Shown piece after piece: positions 22,408 to 34,836 of a stretch of 64,000 nucleotides of DNA. Origin of the DNA: Acephala macrosclerotiorum. Taxonomy: Eukaryota > Ascomycota > Leotiomycetes > Helotiales > Mollisiaceae. Under the pieces are notes generated by a model that was not told where the DNA came from, made no database searches, and saw only the letters and a program-made list of their open reading frames with translations. Positions within the stretch are counted from its first letter, which is position 1, and every line of letters begins with the position of its first letter. The translations under genes and the position numbers were made by a program. The DNA is taken from NCBI GenBank assembly GCA_014904845.1, contig MU119206.1:784193-848192 (forward strand). The letters run 5' to 3'.

Positions 22408-23298
22408 ACTTGCTGCGGAAGAGGAGGATAATAGAGGGAGGGAGAGCCGCTGGTCCGTAATCGCAGTGACTGCTGTTGCTATCTCATTGGCAGAAGAAAG
22501 TGGTGTTGACGTTCGGGACCCTGGAGGCAACTTGAGCTTCGTCGAGCAGTCATGATTATCGAAGCTAGCGCATTTTTCTTAACCCCGAGAGTCACGTGGT
22601 GGAGTCCAGTCGTGCAGGTGCAGATGCGCGACCAAAAGGAGAAGTTCGGACACAATAATTCAGGATCGTGGGGTTGAAAATTGACTAGTTTAAGTACTGT
22701 TGATCAGTACTTACATCGAGTGTCGTTGTTCTGATACAGTTTGTGGAGCTCTCGAGGCAATTGAACTAAGACTCACTTACCATAGACAACCTTTGTCACA
22801 AATCACAGATCATGATGCTTGAATGGTATATATATGTTAAAAAGGACTGCAAAGATATATATCTGTATCTGTAGATAGATAGCTAAGACCATGCTATGCA
22901 ATCAATCATATCGTCCAATCTCATCGCTCGTCAAATCCAGACTTTCAACCATTTCCTTCCTGTCCTCATTGCTCCTTCCCAAAGTTAAATGGAAGCCAGA
23001 TCCCAAAACGCCATCCACCATGAGTGTGGAAATGCATAAGTGATAAACTGACAATGGACGCATGACGGATGTCGAACGGATGTTGTGAGCCATACGAAAG
23101 TTGTATGCTCAAATCTGTCGCTCCATGCTTTTACAGTCGTTCGACTTCTACCAAGTCCTTGCTAAACAAACGCTAGTCTCCTATATTTGGAGTATCTGCA
23201 ATGTAAGGAGGCATTTCTCATTCAGAAATAGCAGCCAGCGGGGCGATTCGAGCTGCAACAATGCTCTCTCGCACTCGCTTCTTCTCCTTGTCCTGTAG
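22408..23298. other. Intergenic region between protease and MAPKK genes
   Basis: About 890 bp, with the promoter of the protease gene on the left and the 3' end of the MAPKK gene on the right. There is a run of alternating pyrimidine-purine around 22829-22870 (TATATATATG and GATATATATCTG). No gene is supported. Confidence 0.35.
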
Positions 23299-24915
23299 TC
23301 ATTTCTCTTCCCAGCCCCACACTGTAGCTAGGAAGTGTGCCATATTGACACGCTTGGCACGCATTTCGATCATCCACGGATGCTCAAGCATCCGCCATGG
23401 CGAGGCACGCCTTGATGGTTCTTTCTCGAGACTTGAATTTCTGTTAGTACTGCACTTCGCAGAGAGAAAAGGAAAGGAAACATACCAGCACTCAATGAAG
23501 TACTTGAAGTTGTCACTCCACTTAATGCCTGCCTCCGGCTCATCCTTCAGCTTTGGAATGGGCTGTCGGACAATATATGTCAGAAGATCGATCAACCCAG
23601 CTCGTGGCTGCATCTCTGTGCCATCTGCTGGGAATGGGAACCGGTGCTGTGCTACCTCTAGCAAGGTAACACCTGTAGACCAAACATCTGAAGTGATAGT
23701 GTAGGACTGGCCAGTAATACGCTCTGGCGCCATGTAGTATGAGGTACCGATGAACGTATTTGCATCTCCCTTCGTTCCGAACTCGCCGCTAACTCCGAAA
23801 TCGCAAAGCTTGACCTGTCCGTCTCGGCAAAGCAGAATGTTGCTAGGCTTGATATCTCGATGGATGATCTTCTTACTGTGTAGGTAAGTGAGGCCATTCA
23901 AGACGCCTTCAGCAATCTTGCCCAGCACTTTCTCGCCAGTTCGACCGCCAAGTTTCTTGACTTCTCGATAGATGCTGTCCAAAGAACCACCTTCGCAGAA
24001 CTCCATAGCGATGCTGATGGTAGCTGTTGAAGGCTCCACGAATGCACCATAGTAACGGCAAATGTGCTCACTAGCACAGTCCTTGTTAAACCCCAATTCT
24101 CTCACAATCTGTTTCTTAACATCTGGGTCTGGGTTTGTGGTGATGATCTGGAAATAGTTAGTCAGTGGTCGCCTTCATAAGCTGATATCACGAACCTTCA
24201 GAGCGAATATTGTCTTGCCGCCCTTCAGTACACATTTGGTGACGGCACCACCGGCTCCTTCGCCCAAACTGCTCAATTCTTCAATTCGTTTCTCCATACT
24301 TGCAACTCGCCATCCGTCGTCGTCCAGATCTTCCACGTCTAGTGTTCTCCCACGCTCTAAGCTTAATTTGTCAAATCCCTCGAGTCCATTCATGCTACCA
24401 TCTCGTTCCATGCCCACTCCACCTTCACTTCTTTCCGAGTATAATGATCCAACGGCTGAGGAGGGGTCTGGTGTGCCTTGTGGCTGTCGTAACACGTACT
24501 GAGAAGCAAAGGAAAGCGCCGAGTATTGTGATCCAGCAGATGTTGGTCCGCTCACACGTCCGTCCAGAGGTCCAAAACTTCCTGATCTTGAATGTGCTGC
24601 ACTGCTTTCGCTGCCTCCACTGGCAGATTGCCCCGCAACAGGCTGTATACTCGGCCGCCCATTTTGTAGAGGTTGTTCGTACGGAGTCTGACTACTCCCC
24701 ATCGGTGTAGCCAATTGTAGTCGTGGTAATGATGGTCTCGCAGCCATTTGACCTGGCATCTGAAGGGATAAGCCACCAGGTTGAGGACCGCCATTGACAG
24801 GTTTGGCACTTGGTGAAGGCGGGATGGCAAGACCTAATCTCGGGGTTCTTGCACCGCTGTTTCGACCGCCAGGCATCGGAGGGCGGAGAAGTGGTACGGG
24901 TGCTGGAGACGACAT
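23299..24915 (-). CDS. MAP kinase kinase of the cell-wall integrity pathway (Mkk1/MkkA type)
   Basis: Exons 24915-24196, 24147-23486 and 23431-23299; 504 aa, with a TACTAAC-like branch site in intron 2. The N-terminal 200 residues are Pro/Ser/Gly-rich and disordered ([20 protein letters not shown]). The kinase domain has a Gly-rich loop GEGAGGAV, catalytic Lys in ALK (about 240), HRDIKPSN (336-343), DFG (356-358), and the MAPKK-type activation loop [18 protein letters not shown] with APER. It is expected to be phosphorylated by the Bck1 MAPKKK and to activate the Slt2/Mpk1 MAPK, controlling wall synthesis and, in pathogens, virulence. All motifs are intact. Confidence 0.95.
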
Positions 24916-26799
24916 TTTGGGTTGTGGGAAGGGATCTAGAGTGTTGGAAGACTTGGGGATATCAGCATCTTCCCCACTCTCGCTCGAAACACTCGCGGAA
25001 AAATGGATAGGAAGTCATGAGAGAGTCATACATATTGAGCTCCAGATGCAGATGTCGAGTCTGCTGGCGCCACCCTATATTCAGTGTTTTGAGGGGCACC
25101 GTTCCCGGTACTCTCTGTGGAGGAGTACTGCTCTTGCATCGGCACTCCCGTCTACCGATGCAGCGGACCGTCCAGCCAGTGTAGTGAAGCTCTATGCTGT
25201 TGTGATGCGGCGTTGAAATGTCATATGATAGCAGTGGCAGGCCTGGAACGCAGGTTTTCCTTCACTCTTGAGCGGCTGTGACAGCAAAATGTTCTCTTAG
25301 CAAGGTGTCACCTGTATTCGTAACGTCGGCTGCGAGATGTTTCAACTTTGTCGTCACTGGATCAGCTGTGGAGAAGTCGTCTCGGGCGGCTACGGGGAGA
25401 GGGGTTCCGTCGGCCCCCAATTCTTGGTGGTGGAGAAGACAAAGAGTGAAGGATCAAAAAGTCAGTTTGCGTGTCGGGATTTCAGAAGGTAAGGTCGAAT
25501 GCTCGGCTCAATTGAGGTAGGGCAAGGACAGGACAAGTACAAGTACAGCACCCAGCATGGCTCGCTGCAAGGGAACCTCACACTTCGAACCAGAAGGACT
25601 TTGGGATGCGGGTTGACACGAAGAGCCAACAAGGACCCTGGCTTGGGGCTTTATGCATGCGGCTGGGGGCCAACGGGGGCCAGAAAGTAACCGCGTTAAA
25701 TGCCCTATCGCTCCGAGATGGCGGGGTGCAACGGCGCTGAGATCGGTGCTGAGCTGTAACTTGTAAGCTGTTGTCCGTGTTGAGGACGTGGTGGACAAGT
25801 CAAGATCTGACAAGTATTGATCGCGGCGCTGAAAGAAGGACTCGAGAACGGTTGGGGCTGGCGAAGAAATACGGACAAGAGAAGAATTATCAGATGGTGG
25901 TCAGAAGTGATGACTGCAGCCAGAGCCAAAAAGGAACTCTGAACTCTCCACAATGTCTGAACTCAACAACGGCAGCGTTTTGCGAGCTGCATATTGGGGA
26001 CATTGGGGACATGAGGGACAGTAGCACCGCGTCTGTGGTCAGGCCCGGATTCAGGAGATCTGGAAGGATCAAAATGATGGACGTCAAATCTCAACTCCTT
26101 ATGCTTTACACCAAGTGTATGAGCCGTATCATTCATACATCTCACGGTTGTAATTGAAGCTCCTGCTCATCTCCTCCACCACACCTTGTTGGCTCAGGAC
26201 AGCTTGGGCACGATTGACGCCGCTCTGGATCCCGCCTCTCCTTAACCTTACTCGCGGGAGGCGCATCATCGACGATTGTTTGCTCGGCATATCAGACAGT
26301 GTTTTGGCCCAGCTGGTCAGTCTCGGTTCGACGCTCCACATATTCACTGTACAGGATGCAGCTCGTTCACTCCCGAGTAATCGTCATGCTTCCTTCTTCT
26401 GACCTTCTACTCGTCCCTTCCGCCGTATCAGTCACTGCATGCACCGGCAAATAATTGCTCACATAAGAGCAATCCAATCTCTGCGCCGGTGGAGTGAGGC
26501 ATGCACAGTCGTGCAGCCCAAGGCCATATGATGCGACCCTATTGCACGACGTCGGGGCGTATGCGGCCACTTCAGCAATCAATGTGCGGTGCTGTGCCTC
26601 TTGTGTGGCACGATCCTGGATTCTCATTGGGGAAGAGACGTGATGTTTCAAGTTGGGGCCCATGTTAAGTGGCAGAACAGGGCGACCCGTTGACCAGGTC
26701 TAAGCGCGCGGCTCTGAATCTCGATGCACCAGGAAAATTTATCGCAGCCTCGCCTACCAAATACATGAAATCGAAGACGCAAAACACCCGCCCAATATA
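24916..26799. other. Divergent intergenic region between MKK1 and DBP8
   Basis: Nearly 1.9 kb between head-to-head genes, long for this island and probably holding long 5' UTRs. Several small ATG-started frames exist (e.g. minus 26367-26663, 98 aa; plus 25771-26157, 128 aa), but none has a domain or codon pattern I can support. Confidence 0.4.
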
Positions 26800-28437
26800 A
26801 TGGCTGCGAAGGCCCATGCAGGTTCTGCGACGACGAGGTCCGTATCTGAGGACGCGTCTGGTTCATCTTCAGATTCGGATCGGTCTCTACATTCCCCCGG
26901 AGACGCTTCCGGCTCGGATTCCCTCGATAGCCCAGGATCGCGGAAGAGAAGAAAAATCTCCCCGTTAGATGAAGATGCACCGCAATTGCATACGATATCT
27001 GCCCCTTCGCGGATGAAAGCAAAGATACGAAGTAACGCGGTAAATAAGGAAACGGACAATGGCGCTGGACTGGCTCCGACTGATCCCAATACGACGTTTG
27101 CATCCTTGACGGTGAAGCCATGGCTGGTCAAGTCATTAGAGGCAATGGCAATTAAGCGACCGACAGGTATTCAGAAAGGATGCATACCGGAGATTCTGAA
27201 AGGAAGGGATTGCATTGGAGGTAGTAGGACAGGTTCAGGAAAGACGGTGGCTTTTGCTGTTCCTATTCTTCAGAAATGGGCAGAAGATCCGTTTGGAATC
27301 TTTGCTTTGGTCTTGACCCCTACAAGGTATACCAAAGAACACCAACACAGATAAGAATATGGCTGATCAACCTGTAGAGAATTGGCTCTGCAAATCTACG
27401 AACAATTCAAGGCTATCTCATCTCCGCAGCAGCTGAAAGCAGTCTTAATTACTGGAGGAACGGACATGCGACTGCAAGCTACAGCTCTTGCTCAACGACC
27501 GCATGTAGTCATTGCAACTCCAGGACGATTGGCGGACCATATACGAACATCAGGAGAGGATACAGTGTGCGCCCTGAGAAGAGTGGAGATGGTAGTTCTG
27601 GATGAAGCCGATCGATTACTGGCAGGAGGAACAGTAGGAAGCATGCTACCAGACGTCGAAGAATGTCTCTCTATTCTTCCTCCCCCAGCGAAACGACAGA
27701 CCCTCCTCTTCACAGCTACCGTCACACCAGAAGTACGAGCATTGAAAGAAATGCCCCGAACACCAGGAAAGCTACCGGTGTTCGTCTGCGAAGTCGATAC
27801 CCAGGCACTAGCAATACCAGCATCACTGAAGACAATGCATCTCCAAGTCCCGGTCACCCACCGAGAGCACTACCTCCACATGTTCCTCCTCACCGACGCT
27901 AACCTCCCCAAATCCACCATAATATTCTGCAACCGAACCGCGACCGCAGACTACCTCACCCATCTCCTCCGACTCCTCGATCATCGCGTCACAGCTCTAC
28001 ACTCGAAACTTCCACAACGACAGCGTATTGATAATCTAGGCAGATTCAGAGCATCTGCGGCAAGAATTCTAGTCGCAACCGACGTCGCAGCTCGAGGTCT
28101 CGATATCCCCGAGGTAGGACTGGTAATCAATTACGATATCCCTCGCGATCCAGATGATTATATCCACCGCGTCGGTCGTACAGCGAGAGCAGGCAGGAAG
28201 GGAGAAGCTGTGACATTTGTCGGACAACGAGATGTGCAATTAGTGCAAGCAATTGAGGCCCGAGTAGGACGGCAAATGGAAGCTTGGGAAGAAGATGGTG
28301 TTAATCTTGAGACGAGAGTCATCAGAGAAGCCTTGAAGTTGGTGGGAGAGAAGAAACGGGAAGCGATATTGGAGATTGAAGAAGGGAGAGAGGTTGGAGG
28401 GAAGAGGAAACGCGGGATGCAAAAGTTGAAAGCGTGA
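26800..28437 (+). CDS. ATP-dependent DEAD-box RNA helicase Dbp8
   Basis: Exons 26800-27326 and 27378-28437 with a 51-bp intron; 528 aa. The N-terminus is acidic and Ser-rich. The helicase core then follows: Q motif ([13 protein letters not shown]), motif [10 protein letters not shown], Ia PTRELA (reconstituted exactly across the intron), DEAD, TAT (motif III, as usual for Dbp8), ARGLDIP and [10 protein letters not shown]. The C-terminal tail is Lys/Arg-rich. In yeast Dbp8 works with Esf2 in the small-subunit processome for 18S rRNA maturation in the nucleolus. The gene is intact, and the splice phase confirms the model. Confidence 0.93.
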
Positions 28438-29132
28438 GATACCCAATGAACAAATTTCTGTCGACAAGAAAGCCGCTTGATCCAAGGATGACTGTGAGAG
28501 ATAGGATCTTCATTTCATCCCTTCTCGTGTGGCGTGAAAGTTTGTTTCCATCTCGAAGATCATCTCAAAATAATAGCCAGTCGCTTCTCCGTATTCCTTA
28601 CACCCGAATGATCTCCAGTCGGGAATCCCGTCCAGCTGTCACTTTTCCAAGCTGCACCGTCGCACTCAATCATCCTTTCGCGACAACCACCCCATTTCGG
28701 TCTAGAATGGTTAGAACCACCCCTTCAAAGATGGTCAAGGATAAACATTAGTGCGGGGAAACCTCCGCGACCATCTCGGTAATTTCCACGCAGTATATTC
28801 GATTCGCTAGTGACCCCGATTGTGCCCCCCAGCGCACAAGTACCGAGGTCGAGATTAGGTTGGAACAGCTAGACCATGATCGATGCGGATAGCCATCTTA
28901 TGTGTATATGCTGGGCGTAACCCTCTTTTTATTATTTATTCTCTCTCATTTCTTGTTTCTGTTTTACTCGAGCATTGAGATAGGTATATCTGTCTTGACG
29001 ACGTTGAAACGGGTTGTGCTTCACACTACTAAACATCCCATCTGCCTCTCGATTGAATTCCTTCCTTCCTTGCCATTTTCTCAGAAGCTCAGATCAGATA
29101 CAGAAGGAAAGGGAGAAAGAGGAACTGGAAAG
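28438..29132. other. Intergenic region between DBP8 and the hydrolase gene
   Basis: About 700 bp. The pyrimidine-rich stretch near 28915-28975 just upstream of the next gene is typical of fungal promoters. An open frame from 28902 overlaps the gene start but continues from intergenic sequence and is not taken as coding. Confidence 0.35.
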
Positions 29133-30900
29133 ATGGCGAATTCAAAGAATGAGAATGAGAAAGTCTCTTCTTCTTATGCGGGGCAGCAGAGGACCATAGC
29201 ATCTATGTCTCTGATTGAGAAATTGGATGTCATTCCGGGGATACTTTCCGTCCGTAAGTTCCCTCTCCTTTCCTCTCCATTTCAATTTCAAGAAGAGATG
29301 CTGATGGGAAAGGTAGTAACGAAAGTAATCTTCGCATTCCTACTCGGCCCCTTCAAAAGCAAGAAAAGCAGACCGAAGAGTTACTACAGATATGTACTCT
29401 TGACGGCGTTGAGGGGGACGATGTCGAGGTTGAATGTTAAGCAGCAGCAGTTTGTCTTCCTTTTCTTTCCTTTTCCTCCCCCTCTCCATTCCCTCGCCTG
29501 TTCCCCTCAAAATCCATTCAATCCTTTCCAGATTGATATGAGAGTAAGAGGACATGAAAGCTGATTGATATGAAAGTTACATTTCAGCCCCAGGAGACGA
29601 TGTCTATCTTGCTTTATGCAAGAAACATAAACTTACTCCTCAAAGTGAGGTTCTCGAAGATGGGACGAGAGCTCATTGGATTGGGGAGAAAGGGAGTGAG
29701 AATTTGATTATTAATTTTCATGGTTAGTCTTCCTCACATTCCCCCATTCAGACTGAGCGAGAAGAAGAAAAGGAGAATTGAAGGAGAGTGGAAAACGGGT
29801 ATGAGGAAGGGAGTGTGGGAAAGGAGAGAACGAAGAGAAATGATAAACGCTAACGAGAAAATAAAGGTGGCGGATACACACTTCCTCCTAGCCCAGGAAT
29901 GTTCGAATTCATCTATCTACTTGTCAAGATGCTAAACGAGCAAGGGAAGAGTGTTTCTTGCCTCTTCCTCTCCTACGACCTCGCCCCAACAGCCCCCTAC
30001 CCCCGCCAACTCCAACAAGCTTCCATGCTGCTAAACCACGTCTTGCACACCCTGTAAGCCTCATCCCCAGAATCAAACCCCCTTCCTTTCTCTCCCTATT
30101 TGTCCTCCAATATTCAAGGAAACGCTGTCCCAAAACACATCTCTGCTTTCAAACCCCACCTCCCAATAGACAACCAACTAACCCATCCAACAGGAAATAC
30201 ACCCCCTCCCAAATCATCCTAACAGGCGACTCCGCAGGCGCAAACCTAGCCATGGCCCTCCTATCCCACATCACGCACCCCCACCCCGGACTCGCCTCCA
30301 CCCAAATCCCAAAAGTAGAGCTTGAGGGTAGTTTGAAGGGAGTCGTGTTAACGTCTCCTTGGGTCAGTTTTGAGGTGACCAGTGAGAGTTTTCAGGAGAA
30401 TGAGCCAAAGGATGTTGTATCCGTACGTCTCCTCTTCCCAACCCCACCCCTTCTCAAACCCAAACATCCTCAGATCCAAAACCAGAGATGAGCCAAAGTA
30501 GATAGAAGAGAGGAAGCGATAGAAGTTAACAATAGAAAAGATAGCAGCTGGCCAAAAATGGTCCACTTCCTTCCTCGGCACCCCCTGGCCACACACCACA
30601 TCCGTAGACCCCTACAACCAACCAGCCGGGTCCTCCGTCCCTGTATCTTGGTTCAAAGACTTTCCCTCCATCATCGACGAGGTTCTTATCGTATGCGGAA
30701 GCGACGAAGTATTGGTTGACGGAATTAGGGATTTCAAGAAAAAGCTAGCGAAGGGAATGGGAGAAGATAGAGTCAAGTTCTTCGTTGGAGAGGGCGAGTA
30801 CCATGATCAGCCGAGTCTGGACTTGGGGATTGGGTATAAGGAGAGTGAGGAGGGGATGCAAGCTAAGGAGATTAAGAGGTGGATTGCCAGTAAGCTTTAA
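29133..30900 (+). CDS. Alpha/beta hydrolase fold-3 (HSL-like esterase/deacetylase)
   Basis: Supported exons: 29133-29253, about 29293-29450 (end unsure), 29588-29722, 29867-30053, 30194-30422, 30541-30900. The splice from 29722 to 29867 creates HGGGY, the oxyanion-hole motif of the hormone-sensitive-lipase group. GDSAGANLAMAL carries the nucleophile Ser. GSDEVLVD near the end supplies the Asp and GEYHDQP the His. The N-terminal part (KVVTKVIFAFLLGPF..) forms a possible membrane or cap helix, as in steryl acetyl hydrolases. The substrate could be an acetylated sterol or secondary metabolite. Between the exon ending near KQQQ and the one starting PGDDVYLAL I could not find a GT..AG pair that keeps the frame, so there may be a missed micro-exon or a frameshift. 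Confidence 0.75.
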
Positions 30901-31157
30901 TTTGAGGATATATGGGGATAGGAATGATAGATTGAATTCTACTGCTAACAGAATGAATCATGAATAAGCGAGCAACCTGAATGAATGCACTGTTCGGCGT
31001 GAGAAAAGGAGCTACCGCAATGAGAATATCTGTCTAGGGTATACAGCAGCGCAAAGAGACAAAAGGATATCAAAGAAAGTAGCAAGCTATTATCCAGCGA
31101 CAGAAAATGTTCTCCTTCCCCCAAAAAGATACTCGCTCGAGTCTTCGAACACTCGGT

Positions 31158-33521
31158 TTAATCCAGTCTCGTAAATCCCGTTCTCGGCATCTGAGTTCTC
31201 CTATCCTTCTCGCCACTACCGGAATTCTCCATCTCTTTAAGCGTCACGAAAGGCGGAGCATTGAACGGACTTGACAGCTGGAATTTCATCAGTGATTGTT
31301 GCAGGAACTGTTCGACTTCATCGAGCTCTTTCATGGCACTCACATCTGAAAGCCCGCTTAAGACTGGCTTCGGACCATCTTCTACCGTGCCTCTAGTAGC
31401 CGTCGGTGATTGATCAGGAGCACCGGGAAGCGTATTCAAGTTCTGCATGATTTCTGTGATGCTTCCGTCGAGATCGAATCTGGAACTCTGTCAGCAGCAA
31501 AGTCTCAGATTACTGGGGACAATCTCTGTCACCTCTTCCATTGGGATGATTTGATGGCTTCGAACCTGGCCACTGTCGATGTGTCAGCATTTCTTCTGTC
31601 ATGGATGTCGTTGAGCTTACTGGCATCATAAGTGGAATTTGTCATTTCTCGTCGTTCTCCGTTCGGCATCAAATCGCCAGTGCGCAGATCCATTGGCTTG
31701 CGACCGGTCACAATGTGTACATTGAGATAATAGGCGCCAGTCTCCAGTGCTGGCAATTCCACTTCTGACAGCTCCTCCAGTAGCTGTCCAAAGTCAGTCT
31801 TACAAATGTCCCTGCTCGTGTGGGCAAAGGGGAATGTCTTCTTCCAATTCGTATGGTTGCTTACCTTTGGGATACTGTTCTCGAGTTCCAGCTGGTACAA
31901 GATGTACTCCTTAATAAGCTTTCCCGATCTCGTACTACCTCCAACAGGTATCGGCAGTACAAACTGCTTCACATCCCAAAATCTACTCATGTTAGTGGAG
32001 CATCCCCGTGGCATCATCCTTGAAGAATGACTTACCCTGCTCCTTCAAGCCAAGACTTGAGATTGGCTGCAGCGACACCAACTCGAGGGCGGAGATTCGC
32101 CTTTAAATGTTGAGCAACTCGCCCAGACCAACCTGGTACACGTGTAGCAAGCTCCTGATCCAAAGGATCCTTGAATCGATCTTCAATCTTGTCGGTCCAC
32201 TCCGTAGGTGCTGTACTCTTCATCTTTCCTTTCTTTCCATTGGAAAGCACTTCGCGATCTGGATGCTTGTTGACAACATAAGCTGTTCGTGGCCTCGGGT
32301 CAATCTCGATGAATTCGACAACCCCGTCAGGTTCAACAAGCTGAAGGGCAGAACGTCAACAGAGGCTTGTTTTATGGGGTCACTGAAACTCACCAGCGGA
32401 CATCCTCTAGGAACATCTTGTAGCTCTCAACACGATCAAAGATGTCTCTGCCACGAATGAATTCGTAGAAGTTGCAAGGCATCGGCTTCTCGTGCATCAA
32501 CAGCCGATTGATATTGCGCATCGTGAATTCAGGAAAGGATTGGGTAGGCATGGCTCCTGTGAAGTAATCAGAGGGCACGCAGGTGCTATTCGGTTCAAAC
32601 TTCTTCATAAAATCTCTGGTCGTGGTCAGAATTAATGCCCCGCGTGATTGTGTCATGTGGGGACTAACCTAAGAGGTACTCCTCTATCAAAGCAAGACCA
32701 ATGATCGGTGTTGTCGACACCATCAACAACCCAGTCACATTGCTGTTTCTTGAAAGAGAAGCACCAATTCCCGTCTCCGGCACCAATCTCTAAAACCCTA
32801 CGTTGTCCGCAATAGACTGGAGGATTGTAACTCGCGACCGAACTCTTTGGCGTCGAAGACTTTGGTGTACGAAGACGAAGATCCCATAATGAGAGACGAT
32901 GAGACCAAAATTTGTCTTCGACAAGAGCAGAATGGTCACCATCTGGATGGGGGTTGACCAGCCTGCTTAGTCGGTCTCGGAGCTGAAAGGCGGTCGGCTG
33001 TGGAATCTTTGAAGCGAAGAACATTGTTGACTCACATCATGATGATAAGCCTTCTTGATAACTCTTAGCAACTGTGTGACGCTCAACTGATCTGGAGTCG
33101 GATTCTGATTGATAGTGGCTTACGGCACGAGCTCTCCGTACTCATTATAAACCATGGGAACCTTGACACCGGTGCTTCTGTGTCCGAGAGATCTAGCCCT
33201 CGTGTGATGTGAATGAGGGCTCTGTGAGCGGGAGCGTGGTGGAGGTGAAGGCCTGACTGGGAGTTTGTTCGCGGTGACAACCTCGATGAGCGGACTTCCG
33301 CAGCGGGATCGAGGGGTTGTTGATGGCGAGCCGGAGCCATCGAGGGTTCGGATTGGCAGCTTGAATTGCATGGTACCTGGTTGTGCCTGACTTTCGCCGG
33401 CGCTGTCGAGGTGCAGGATGGAGGTTGGAGGGAGGTCTTCTGGTTGGATTTCGAGGACCTCGCCCTCGAGTGAGGTGAAGAGGAGGGGCATCTTGCGGCG
33501 TTGTGCGAGATTTCCGGCCAT
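31158..33521 (-). CDS. Class I SAM-dependent methyltransferase (fungal, multi-exon)
   Basis: The start is ATG 33521 (MAGNLAQRRKMP); the frame further upstream begins with TTG. The approximate exons that I can join run 33521-33125, 33104-33036, 32997-32669, 32615-32394, 32340-32036, 31982-31865, 31798-31621, then to 31158. The N-terminus is Ser/Pro-rich. VLEIGAGDGNWCFSF is the SAM-binding motif I, DGVDN is motif II-like, and FLEDVRWLVEPDGVVEF matches the LxPGG-type region. The C-terminal third is unassigned. Its substrate is unknown; LaeA/UMTA-type regulators are the nearest idea. Three junctions (near 33110, 32394/32340 and 31538/31487) do not keep frame with canonical sites, so the exact model is uncertain or the gene is damaged. 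Confidence 0.65.
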
Positions 33522-33814
33522 GCTTTCAAGTAGAAAGGCTACCAAGGGGAATTTCTTAAGTGGATCTGGACATCAAAGGTTGAAGAAAGATGGAGATGAG
33601 GAATTGGAGATGAAGTTTGGAAGCGGGGTGAAAAGGAAAGCGTGGTTACTCGATTCGGAAAGCGCTAGCAAGACAAAGAAGAGCAACCACAAACAGCAGG
33701 AGCGTATCACCAACTCTCACCAATACTTACGCTGAGAAGCGTTTGTCTTGAACTTATATTCGTTTGAGATTCTACAACTCGACTCGTGTTTGCTAGCCAA
33801 CGCACCACTTCAAC

Positions 33815-34240
33815 TCACAGCCGTGAGAACCCTCCTACAGGCTTCACAAACTTCAATTGCATCGGAGCCGCAATCACTCCCTCATCCTTGAGTGTCTTGT
33901 TGAACTTCTTGAATGCAGCAGAAGACCCATGGGTATTCAGAGCTTCTTTATCTTTGTAGCTGGATGTTCGTCAGTCACGTGGAGATGGTTGTGCATCTCG
34001 AGGTCGTACCTTTCGAGCATGATGATCTCCTCAGCGCCGGACTTCTTGTTTACTTGTCGAACGATCTGGTATTTTAGGGTTCCTGGCTCATTGTCTTTGA
34101 CGTAGCCGGCGACTTGTTGGAGAAGTTCCACTACCTGCAGGATGTCAGTAATGTATGATGATGTGAGGGGAAATGCTTACTCTATCGGCTTTCCCCTCCT
34201 TGGGGTACAGGATTGCAATCAAGTCTAGATTAGAAGACAT
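33815..34240 (-). CDS. Antibiotic biosynthesis monooxygenase (ABM) domain protein
   Basis: Exons 34240-34181, 34134-34010 and 33959-33815; 109 aa, all splice sites canonical and in phase. The protein is one small ABM ferredoxin-like alpha/beta barrel: LDLIAILYPKEGKADRVVE, then PGTLKYQIVR, then IIMLERYKDKEALNTH, then AFKKFNKTLKDEG. ABM proteins act as dimeric oxygenases on quinones or polyketides, or degrade signal molecules; the substrate here is unknown. There is no secretion signal. It faces the methyltransferase gene on the same strand about 290 bp away, which does not by itself prove a cluster. Confidence 0.88.
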
Positions 34241-34836
34241 TTTGATGTTTGAGAAGAATGAAGGCAAAGAAGATATGGGGACCTCATCATGCATGATGTC
34301 CTTCAAGGACGGAGTCTTTACTAATCAGGGTTGAACCGAGAAGCTCTCGTCCAAATCAACCTCGGCTTGAATTGACCAATCATAGATCGCAAACTTGCTT
34401 CCTCTGCCGGGACCACATCTCGCGTCTTGTTCTTGCATTGTTATGAGTCTCTGTGGTTTTGTTCTTATATTGAATTAAAGCATAGATCTCATTGTTTGCT
34501 AGTCCAAGGGACAATGAAAAGATAGTCAATGTTCAGTTGAGTCAGGGACATTGGGATAAGGGGATTGTACGACCCAAGTTCGGTCAATTTTGGCAACACA
34601 ATCTCTGGCACGAAGACGCACATTGAATTGACTTCATTGTGGAAACGGGTTTAGGACTTGTACCTAGGGAGAATTTCCTGGCTAGCTAGTAACATTTGAA
34701 ACTGGACAACGTACGAGATCAGGAGGAAGGCTGTGCAGGTAGCAATGTCGGACAGGCGAGCAACATTCATAAGGCGAAAATGCTTAAGTCTAGTTCGAAT
34801 ATTTCGCTGGTCTAGTATCCTAAGACTATGCAGCCG
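34241..34836. other. Spacer upstream of the ABM gene
   Basis: About 600 bp, carrying the ABM promoter on the left and sequence downstream of the broken MetE-like gene on the right. No gene or regulatory motif can be supported. Confidence 0.35.

Noticed and set aside
22408..22530. 41-residue N-terminal extension of the m-AAA protease
   Set aside because: The upstream codon is TTG; the first ATG (22407) gives a proper mitochondrial presequence.
26367..26663. 98-codon ATG-started minus frame between MKK1 and DBP8
   Set aside because: No domain and no codon or composition signal distinguishing it from chance; it lies in the probable DBP8 promoter.
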